NCBI RefSeq assembly: GCF_026151205.1
Contig: NC_087079.1
Coordinates: 10,408,635 to 10,468,634 of the forward strand
DNA length: 60,000 nt
Source of the DNA: Bolinopsis microptera
Lineage: Eukaryota > Ctenophora > Tentaculata > Lobata > Bolinopsidae
Direction of reading: 5' to 3'
Shown here piece by piece: positions 25,120-34,660 of this stretch. A program made the translations under genes and the position numbers. The stretch's first letter is position 1, and every line of letters begins with the position of its first letter. A model generated the notes under the pieces. The model was not told where the DNA came from, searched no databases, and saw only the letters and a list, made by a program, of their open reading frames with translations.

Positions 25120-25480
25120 TGTGGGAAAATTTTGAAAAACTTAACTTAAGTACTACTACTATACAACTAGCAAAACTACTACTAACAAAACTACTACTAC
25201 TACTACTCTTGACCTTGTACTAGTTGTTATACGTTGTATGACCCGCCGTGCAGGCTCCGCGGCTCCCCCTGTATCGTCAGGACGATATTGAAATTCACAT
25301 AGCCATGTGTATACGCCTTCGGCGGTCGCGCGCTACTAGCTGCAGCTGCAACTGCAAGCGAGAGGGCTCTGGTTAGAGCAAATATTGAAACGACCGTGGG
25401 GGTCACAACATGATACAAACAACAAAGTACTAGCAAAACTGCGCGTTTTGCTCTAGAAACACACGCGCATGTATCAACAA
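25120..25480. repeat. nested repeat: hairpin family copy 3 in an older repeat
   Basis: The outer sequence (AATTTTGAAAAACTTAACT at 25129, then GTACTAGCAAAACTGCGCG at 25427) is contiguous in a second copy at 51985-52035. About 270 bp between these halves is therefore inserted here. The insert carries TAC trinucleotide tracts (25147-25208) and an inverted copy of the hairpin family (25229-25420). That copy is itself split at about 25290-25388 by a block related to the 53.5-54.4 kb repeats (CACATAGCCATGTG, GCAAGCGAGAGGGCTCTGGT). Confidence 0.65.
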
Positions 25481-25985
25481 ATTGCAACGTTATTTGTTCA
25501 TTGTTGATTGTCTCATGTCGTGATCCTTATCGTCATTTCATTTAAATTTAATCATGAAAACCCCGCGGCGCGGCGAAAGCCACGATATTGCTGGCGGGCC
25601 CACAACGTGGTACGGGCCAAACCACAAACGTTACGCCATTGAGTACAGTATCAGTGACAGTATCACTCGTTAAGAAAATACCGTTAATTGCCATGTTAAT
25701 ATCGTAACGGTAAAATTTTACCGCTAACACATAACTGAGCAAAATAAGCAAATGCTCCCAAGCTCAAAGCTCGCTCAAGTAATTGCACTGTTTACTCTCT
25801 GCAGCTAATGCTTACAACTACAAGAGACGAACGCCTAGTGAGTGTGACTAGTCGTTAAATATATTCGCTAGGCAGAGTTCGCAAAGTGTGTACTAATAGT
25901 ATTGTGTTATCTAACTCTGATCTAAGCTGATCCAAATCCAAGCTCATTTGCTTACGGGCGCGGCGTTTCGATTTAAGTTACCGTA
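25481..25985. other. no gene seen
   Basis: Only short open frames, and no domain or repeat beyond those listed. Confidence 0.4.
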
Positions 25986-25989
25986 CAAG

Positions 25990-26066
25990 CCAATATTTAC
26001 CTGGGGAGCCCAGACTATTATAATGTGCATAAACATACGCCGAATAGAGATTCGGCGGAATGACAT
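25990..26066 (+). repeat. short repeat, also at 28.11 and 28.34 kb
   Basis: The core GAATAGAGATTCGGCGGAAT plus a CCTGGGGA...TAATGTGCATAAACAT lead recurs at 28110-28172, and more loosely at 28343-28440. The first two copies flank the Penelope-like element. Confidence 0.6.
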
Positions 26067-26534
26067 AACAGTAATATTACAATATATGAGCCAACATGAG
26101 TATATGCAATATTGAATATGTATATTATCATTATGGTCCAACTCTAAGTCAAAGTTTAAAATTTCCTAGCTTGCTAATGCTATTGCATATTGCTAGTCTA
26201 TTGCTCGCTTTTCTAGTAAAGAGTGTCCATCAATTTGACGCTTAGTGATTGTTATATCAAATTTGATTCAATTTCAAATAAGATAAGCGATTATTTGTTA
26301 TACAGGGTGGCCCAGGAAACACTACCCATCTTTATCTTTTAAAATTGTTACAGGTCGCTGAGATCTTGCTAATTATTTTATTTCAGAATGGAAAAGCGCC
26401 TTAACTTACGTTTTGATTAATATATATATATATATTGGTTATCTTGCTTTGCTCTTATGAGTGGGTCAATCATTTATTTTTAATTGTAGTTGACGAAATG
26501 AGAGTCTCCACTCAGTGTGTTAAAACATAATTCT

Positions 26535-26575
26535 TTGTCGACGTTTCGGCTACATGCCTTTGTCATAAACAGGAC
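26535..26575 (-). ncRNA. hammerhead-like core, left arm
   Basis: Read on -: TTTATGA, then CAAAGGC-ATGTA-GCC (a 3-bp stem II), then GAAAC and GTC. The layout matches a hammerhead ribozyme core, but canonical CTGATGA is TTTATGA here, so activity is doubtful. Penelope-like terminal repeats are known to carry such motifs. Confidence 0.35.
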
Positions 26576-26807
26576 GTACTGAAAACTTACATAGCTGCAA
26601 AGATACAATGTTAAAATAATCTATTAATACTACGAAATATAACAACAAAAAATAACATCTTGAAACCCAACAACGATCACAAATTTTTCCAAAAGAAACA
26701 TAAAATATAACGGCTAAAAGAATCCACAACGCAACAAGCCGTGAACAATTCCTCATAGTACTACAAACATTTTACCAAGATAGCTCCTTCATAAAACTGA
26801 TTAATCA

Positions 26808-27270
26808 ACAAGAATTTCGCCGCGGTTACACCACGCACGATTAATTTTCCCTGCTTAAACCGTTAATATTTGCAACGAAAAGTTAATTTTAACGATTAAT
26901 AAAAATTAGATATTGGATTATTTTGTTGTTAAAAATTTGCAATATTTTCATCGTAATTTGTTATTGCGCGCGTGCAGGATTGCGTGTAATCGAATATTTA
27001 GTACGCCGCGCACAAATTTTGGGCTAATTTGATTTGAACGGCATCGTTCGACAATTGAAATTCGCGTTGGATAACGCAATTAACTAACACATGCCGAGCG
27101 TCGCGCGCAGCATAACAGACGCTTCCTATACTCATAATTATAGGGGAGTGGTCTATATTGCGAAGGAGCAGACTTTTGTCATCATCGCAGGTCCATCGGG
27201 ATAGCTCATATATCCAAACCCGATTACTTATTCCCTACGATCTTTTTGCCTTCGGCAAGAGCAGGGAAAA
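26808..27270. mobile_element. insertion inside the left Penelope arm
   Basis: This segment is absent from the right arm, so it is a secondary insertion. Near its ends are TTTTCCCTGCTT and AAGAGCAGGGAAAA, nearly inverted repeats of each other. It is richer in CG/GC dinucleotides than the host element. It has no coding capacity. Confidence 0.5.
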
Positions 27271-27297
27271 AAATTATCTAGGTTAATAAGTTCAATA

Positions 27298-27640
27298 TTA
27301 CATTAACTTCCAAGTATATTTTATCCAATCACCTTCATTTACGGACTCAGACAATTGAGTATTTATTTCTGGGTTTTCACGTTTTATTAGAACCGACTGC
27401 CACAATTGACGGTCCACATAGTCTTTACATCTTTTTCGAACTATAAACCGAAACGGTATGTTTGGCATTGAAATGTCTGCATGCTCCTCTAGGTAGTGCT
27501 TCCCCATGGCCGTAGATTTGTTGCCATCCCTTACTGATTTGTAGTGTTTCCAGGCTCTACTTCTTTTAAACCTACCAGTTTCCCCAATGTAGGACTTATT
27601 ACATATTTGGCATATTAATTGGTAGCAAATGTTTATATGA
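27298..27640 (-). pseudogene. GIY-YIG endonuclease domain of Penelope-like element
   Basis: Read on -, the frame gives CQICNKSYIGETGRFKRSR, then MGKHYLEEHADI and DWIKYTWKLM before a stop. The CxxC pair next to YIGETGR, with a later EH, is the hallmark of the endonuclease of Penelope-like retroelements, which nicks target DNA. Only this C-terminal domain survives. Confidence 0.82.
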
Positions 27641-27939
27641 TTGGATAAAATATACTTGGAAGTTAATGTAATATTGAACTTATTAACCTAGATAATTTTT
27701 GATTAATCAGTTTTATGAAGGAGCTATCTTGGTAAAATGTTTGTAGTACTATGAGGAATTGTTCACGGCTTGTTGCGTTGTTGATTCTTTTAGCCGTTAT
27801 ATTTTATGTTTCTTTTGGAAAAATTTGTGATCGTTGTTGGGTTTCAAGATGTTATTTTTTGTTGTTACATGTTATATTTCGTAGTATTAATAGATTATTT
27901 TAACATTGTATCTTTGCAGCTATGTAAGTTTTCAGTACG

Positions 27940-27980
27940 TCCTGTTTATGACAAAGGCATGTAGCCGAAACGTCGACAAA
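27940..27980 (+). ncRNA. hammerhead-like core, right arm
   Basis: Identical to the left-arm motif but on the + strand because the arms are inverted. ACGTC occurs both before TTTATGA and after GAA, and the two ACGT tetramers could pair as a short stem III. Confidence 0.35.
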
Positions 27981-28167
27981 GAATTATGTTTTAACACACT
28001 GAGTGGAGACTCTCATTTCGTCAACTACAATTAAAAATAAAATATATATATATATGTATATTATGAAGAGCATCTTGACTTAAACATTAAACTTAAAGGG
28101 GTTCGTAACTGTGGTTACCTGGGGACCTCAGGCTATCATGTTCATACACGAATAGAGATTCGGCGGA

Positions 28168-28276
28168 ATGACTTGTATCACGTTGCGACCCCCACGGTCG
28201 TTTCACCCTTTATCGTCCTGACGATACAGGGGGAGCCGCGCACTTCGTGCGCGGCGGGTCATACAACGTATGACAA
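28168..28276 (+). repeat. hairpin repeat family, copy 4
   Basis: Closely matches copy 2, with an uninterrupted CGCGCACTTCGTGCGCG hairpin and the GTCATACAACGTATGAC end. Confidence 0.75.
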
Positions 28277-28717
28277 GGAATGACAGGCTGAGCGCGGCCC
28301 AGTAAAACTGTGGCCGTGAGTCCTTTACATCACAAAATTGGCATAACCTGGGAACCGGCAGGCTATAACTATAAGTATAATGTTCATTGTTCATAAACAT
28401 ATATGCAAACCTATTGAAAATGCAGCGGAATCATGACAGGCTTAGCTTAACCTCAACCTGGCGCGCCAATCGCAATGTGCATCACGTAACGTGAGACTGA
28501 GAGTAGAATAGACTAGCAAACTAGGTTAAGGAAAGGCTGAGCGCGGCCCGGCCCTGAATTGTAAGTAAGACAGCAAAGACAAAAGGGACGTTAAATTAAG
28601 GAGAGCCGGGATGCAGGACCCCGAGATTCGTGCTGTTCGTAAGTTAAGCGGTTTTCTTTGTCCTTGAGGCGCACGCGCAGTTTTGTTTGGCCCATTGTCG
28701 TAAGAGTAAGACAATCT

Positions 28718-28743
28718 TAATCCTCCATAATTATGGAGGATTA
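28718..28743. repeat. perfect 26-bp palindrome
   Basis: TAATCCTCCATAA is followed immediately by its exact reverse complement. No adjacent gene start uses it. It could be an excision footprint or a cruciform-forming site. Confidence 0.7.
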
Positions 28744-29456
28744 TGTGATGAAAGGAGTAGCCGAGAATCTAGGCGTGTAATTCGAATACGTACATTATTA
28801 ACATTAAGGTGCGTTGCATAGAGTTGGTGATTAACTCATTGTTGGAACAAGAGCTGTACAATGTTACAAGAGCTGTACAATGTTATAAATACGACCGTTA
28901 TGTGCACCAGGGCGTGGTGTGATGAAGAGTCATGTGTGGCCAATACGAGCAAGGTGACGTCTGTAATATGTGTGAAAACCAATGTTGAATGTTTAGCTTT
29001 ACCGTGAAACACATACTCCACACCATTTCAGGTTTAAGTGTCCCATTTCCAGTGCAAGTGTAGCGGTCGAAATCAAAATAAACGAGGGTTTCGTCAAATA
29101 TCATTAAAAGCAAACAAATGTAACATAACATAAACCGTCAACCGCATAGTTGTTATATTTGCAGCAATCTTGACATTTCTGAAACAATCTTGATAAATGT
29201 AAAGCCATGACATTGTGAAATAATAGTTTCAAACATAACCAATTAGGACTTAAAAAGTTAATAAATTCCCGCTTCATGAGAAGGGGACATCGCTAAAATT
29301 CGATTAAAAGAATCTATAGAAAGTAAAGATATGGATAAAAACGATGTTAAACCTGCAAATAAAAACATTTGAAACCGGTCCCGTGCACCGTGCAACGGAA
29401 ACCTTTAACTAACTTAAACAATTTAACAAATAACTTAATGAGATCTCAAGTTCCAT
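28744..29456. other. intergenic, 3' of MYG1
   Basis: No coding signal. A 16-bp direct duplication containing AAGAGCTGTACAATGTTA is present at 28848-28883. The MYG1 3' UTR and polyadenylation site should lie at the right edge; I see no clear AATAAA. Confidence 0.4.
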
Positions 29457-32400
29457 TTATTTCATCTCAAGAGCTTGTCGAGCCATCTCCATCGCTCCTT
29501 GCTCTGTCTTATTTCCACCTATAAACCCTGTTGCGTGCACGAATATACACTGAAATATATTTGTTTTAGAATACACTATTTTCAAAATACCACTCTATTC
29601 AAGTGATTACATTTTAGAAGGTCACAACAAATACTCAATTAATATAACCAAACATTTACTAAAAACCAAGCGCAGGCCGCTTACCTGAGGAATTCCAGTC
29701 AGCTCGGACAGCTTCTCATCCCTGACACCTTGCCAACTCTCGGGTAATGGTTTCCTGCTCTTGAACCCCTCTCCTTTAACCCCAACTGTCTGTACACGCC
29801 ACGCTCCATTAGAGTCAGCGTATAGCACGTACTTAACCTCTCCTTCACAACCAGTCTCTTTTTCAAGCTGGTAAAGGTGCTCTTTCCACGGACAACCCCC
29901 TGGGATCATGTGGAATATTGGTAACTTGTAAATACTCTTTATTTGATGGATAGTCATTTTAAGGATTTAGCATTTGTCTAACAGATTTCGAGGGGTGAAA
30001 CTGCTAGAAGAAGTGTTACTAAATTGAAGACGAGACTTTTTATAGGAATGCGTAAATCACGGTCACTTTTTAAATCGGATACACAATGTTACGTCCCTTA
30101 TAGTTTATATATCTTCTACTCCCGCTGTGCGTACTGCGTAATTTCATGGCCAACGAGGTTACGGTTTAACATTTCACATATCCACGGGGATACAGAGTGT
30201 GAGTAATCGAACTAGTTACCTTGTTCGAACTTGACGAGTTGCCCGGAGCTATGAACCTCATGTCTCTTGTTGAAAGCTTTCCTGATGATATCTTGAGCCG
30301 GGAGCCATCTTTTAACCATCCCGTCTACACGGTTAACAAGTTCACCACCAACCATCTCGGTCGCTTTCTCAAACTGGCCATCAAAATCCTGAAGTTGGGA
30401 TTGACTTTAATAACGCGACGTGTTTATCGTAACTTTTCAACCGCTTAGACCCACAGTATAATATCACGTCACGTTGTCACACACGGGCAGTGTTATAGTC
30501 GGGACCATGTTAATTGGAATCTGACGAGACTAGTACTAGAGTCTGTGCTATCCAGCTAGAGTCTTGAATTGACGTGATTTAAGTAAAAAGTGGTACAAAG
30601 TTAAATATAACTGAGTAACACAGTAATGCCCCCCCCCCCCCCCTCAGTTATAAGACTTACTTGAATAGTGTCGTTCCAGGCCGGGTTGAGATTACGGACT
30701 CGGCCCCCTAAAGTGGTGGTTATGTGATACTTAGGCTTCTCTTCTGTTGCGTTTATTCCATTGTCCACTGCATCTATCTCTTCCATAAAGTACTCGTACA
30801 GTCGTTTGTAAACTATATCCTTGTGATCTTGACTAGAATCTGGCATCAACTGAAACGAACTTAAATAAACATCTGGACGTGATCAGAAATGGATCAGCAT
30901 AAGTGTGCTAGGCTTAATTTCCGTACATCTGTTATAATAGTCTGTAGGTTAGTAATTGATACTGAGAAATGTACGTGATTCTGGAGTACAAGTAGCGCGC
31001 GTTGACTAAAATATCAGGCTATGTGGTGTCTGGTGAGCCAATTAGATGAGTGACAGGTTTGCCACTACGAGGAATGTACAAAGTATATTTAAATGACAAT
31101 TATCAGCACTCACTCTAGGAACATGAAATGAAGAACCCCTTTCAAGACTGAAGACACATTCAGAGAGAAGAGGAGATAGGTTAGATGGTAATAGTGGGTC
31201 CGGTCGCGTCGGTTGGATAACGCGCGCGCGCAAAAGAACAACGAGACGCGCGAGGGTGTCTGCAAATGAATCGAACATTTGCTAGTCGTCTAGATGATTG
31301 GAGATATCTGCCCACAAATGTAGCAAAAATGTACCAAAATGCGGACAAATTTGTGACACAAAATACAATAAAATGTCTACGGAAGTCGTATCTTTGGGAA
31401 ATACGGCCTTAAATCACATTTTCTTCATGTTAAATCGAATCACTACAATAACCACAGTCCAATACAATTTCGAAATCCAAACTGATTATCCAATAAGCTA
31501 ATTGTCAATTAACCATCAGCCTGCCAACAAACTTGTAATTAAAATTAAGGAAAAGTAACCTGATCCAGTAGCCTGCGTCCAAAATGCAAATAAATCAATC
31601 CTGCAGAACTGAGCTTGGTGTTGAAATTCATTTTACCATCTGTTAGATTCGCCATGGTTCCCGTAAACGTCCTGAAATTCAAGATAAGGTACTTCAGACT
31701 TATTTCAGGTAATTTAGCTTGGCATTGAAGGACTTCGACGGATAGGTTGGGGAGCTTACTGTGTATTTTTCATGTATAAAGTTTCCCAGAATTATCAAGA
31801 AAATAATTTCCAGAAATTTCAAACATGTCAAATAAGTCCAGAAAGAAAGGAAAATGGTAACTGTAGTTCAGCACAAGAACGTCGTGCCCCAGAACACTAA
31901 GGTTACGGCTTGTGGTAGCCCTGGGGCACGAACTTCTGAGAAATAACAACATAAACCAGGCAAGAGAAAGTAAATATGTGTCAGTTTAAAAGTTAGAGTA
32001 TGATTAATTTGTGTTTAGTTACCTCTGATGATGATCGTATTTATGAGTTGAAGGATCGTATACTCCACCAACATCGACCACAATATCACATTCTGATAAC
32101 TGTGCCGCGTCTCTTGTTCGTACTGACAAAATAATTATCTACACTTTATTGTTTATTCTTTTGTTTAAATTTAGGTTCAAAATGAATAGGTAGACTTGCC
32201 TTATGTCCAATGTAACTTAATACTGTGAGAACAAAGCGAGGAAGAAAATAGATAAATTCGGATCACAGGCTAGTGAAAACAGACAGTGTAATTTCTTATG
32301 ATTTAATGTAAACCAGGATGAGCTAAATCCGTAATAAACAGCATAAGTTATGCTGCATAACTTACGATCAGTAAATACATATCATAACAATTATAAAATA

Positions 32401-32897
32401 TTATATCAATTATTTATATGATCAAATACATTGAATATCTACATTGTAAAACAATACACCCTTAGATAATAAACCTACCTATAGTTGCATCTTTATACTC
32501 TGGCAGCTGTTTCAACATAAAACACGCCAGTGCTTCGTCACAGTGAAATGTGCCGTTGTGAGTTCCTGAGATATTGTAGAGTGAAATAGTGAAACATTTT
32601 GGTAAATATAGTAAAACATCAGCATAGTAGATCAAGTATAAAGGTGTGCTGTAATTGAAGGCTAAATTGCCAGCAAGTAACAGATAAATGACAGGTAAGG
32701 CATTTATTTTGGATAAATTAGTAGGATCAGGAGTCGGGCAGTGAAAACAGGCAGTGTTTGGAAAATATATCTCAAATTTACATGATAAGTTTACATTATA
32801 AAATGTAAATATAGAAACACGATTTTCAGTAGAATATAACAACATTGAACTGACCTATACGAACACATGGTCTCTTGGATGAACACTCCTGCACCAT
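29457..32897 (-). CDS. MYG1: MYG1 exonuclease, complete eight-exon gene
   Basis: Eight exons: 32897-32855, 32565-32479, 32122-32023, 31671-31560, 30849-30661, 30388-30220, 29899-29685, 29549-29457. All have GT-AG junctions and agreeing phases, totalling 335 residues. MYG1 is a DHH-type 3'-5' RNA exonuclease that acts in nucleus/nucleolus and mitochondria on pre-rRNA, mRNA and mitochondrial transcripts. Family signatures in order: [14 protein letters not shown] (metal site), [22 protein letters not shown] (the DHH motif), [52 protein letters not shown]-like [14 protein letters not shown], and the end [14 protein letters not shown]. Every catalytic histidine and aspartate I can check is present. 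The human protein has about 40 extra N-terminal residues including a mitochondrial presequence. This model starts [15 protein letters not shown], without one, so an alternative upstream start is possible. A 16-base C run lies in intron 5. Confidence 0.95.
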
Positions 32898-34660
32898 CTT
32901 ACTAAGAATAAACTCGTCATTAAATTATCAAATTTTTAAATCATTAAAGTGGAGGCTGAAAATCAAGCAGAACATCTGATTTTGTGGCTCATTTTAAAAG
33001 TATTTCTCCGTAATTAACTAAAGAAAATATGGAACATGCTTGAGATTTGAAGAAGAAGTTTTAAAAGGAACATGCCGAACCTGGCTATGGCATGTGAGAG
33101 TCGAAGTCTGTGAAGGAGCATAACATTCCTCACATTCTAATTAATTAGGATTAATTATATTCAAATATCCTGTTTTTTGTACGGTAAAAAATATTATGGT
33201 CGGATGATTTCAAGCTTACAAGACAAACTGTGGACTCAATTTGTTTGCTTTGTTTCTATATCGGATGTGATTCCACTTTGTTTTAAAACTTGGAAGCGAT
33301 CAACCTACCAGCTTGCAACAGTGATGAATTAAGATTTAAGTTGCATTTTATCACTGACACGTGTCGAAACAAATTGAGATCACATCGTACCCGAAATTGT
33401 ATCTAACGAAATCTGGAATGTTTAGCAACAATCCACTTCCAAACAAAAACAAATAATCACAAGCTTTTTTTTGATAAATTATAAAAGTAGTTTTATAATA
33501 ATATCATGTATCGAAAGGAAAGCCAAGATTAAAACATCCTAAAGAAAATTAAGACGGGGAAAACATCACAGTGCACTACGACAAACATCATCAGCTGACA
33601 CATCCTCAATTAAATTAAATTCTAGGCTAATCTAATCTTAAATACTAGACAGATGAGAGACATTTATATTAATACAAATTAGTTTTAAAGTTATATTTTA
33701 CTACTATCGCAGGCACAGCATTAATAATTCATATAGAGCACAAATAATATGTAGAGAATGGTGTTTAGAGAACTGGCCAACTGTTAATTAACTTGTAATT
33801 GTTAATTAACTTGTAATTATTAATTAACTTGTAATTGTTAACTAACTTGAAAGTACATTTGGGTCAAAAGTTGCGAATTGAGAAGCCATGATTTGTCTTC
33901 CTGTCAAGAATGAAGCTTATTAACTGAATAGTTTTACAGTCCGATGTATAGAAGTACAACGAGGACACATCTCTGTAAGACCTACCAACTGCGTCATTAA
34001 TCAAGACCTCTTGTGAAATTGCACAGTTGTTCAACTTCATATAAAAGTACAAAGATATATATGCTCTGCTGGACTGGACTTATATAAATTTAGCAAAGTA
34101 TTGGGACATTTAAAATATCAATAAATCAAAGATTTTTAATAAAAGAATAGTTTATACACCATCAAGGTAGGAACGCTCCAGGGTAGGAAAACCTAAATTC
34201 TAAACAATCAAATGTATTCTGAGATAGACTGGACAGATTGGATAAATTTTATGTTGTAACAATTATTGCCACACTATCAAGATAATCTAAATTCTTCCCC
34301 AGCCTGAGAAAAAACAGGTGCAGCTGTCAGCTGTAATATATAATGAGGGTTGCCTAATATAACGGTGACTGATCAAAAGTTCTCATATCTAGGGGCAATT
34401 ATCAAGCCGTTAGGGGGTCGGGTTACCCCGTATCAGACACATCAAATATAAAAACATATATTGTATATTCTATCAAAGTCAGATTAAACCGGGAGCACGA
34501 TATGCCACGTGACATGCATATATATGCCCAAAATATAAGCTAATCGCATGACATACTATGTACCACTATCATAACACGTCCTTAACCAACCAACCCACAC
34601 ATTTGATTTGATTTTTTGCAAATTGTAGCATTATTCAAGATTTAAGATTGTCTTCTAGGG
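32898..34660. other. intergenic between MYG1 and gene A
   Basis: It holds the MYG1 promoter side and the 3' flank of gene A. A ~18-bp tandem repeat (TTAATTAACTTGTAATTG) is present about four times at 33780-33850. No gene seen. Confidence 0.5.

Larger units (their letters stand above)
26473..28041 (-). mobile_element. Penelope-like element with inverted terminal repeats
   Basis: A GIY-YIG endonuclease frame on the - strand is bounded by two long arms in inverted orientation: 26473-26807 and 27700-28041, nearly identical. The inverted duplication also covers 59 bp of the coding 3' end (27271-27331 against 27638-27696). On the right the arm is continuous; on the left it is split by 26808-27270. 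Flanking AT microsatellites (26417-26437, 28040-28055) mark both edges. Penelope-like elements often carry long terminal repeats in direct or inverted orientation and a C-terminal GIY-YIG domain, which fits. The RT part is missing, so the copy is 5'-truncated. Confidence 0.8.
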
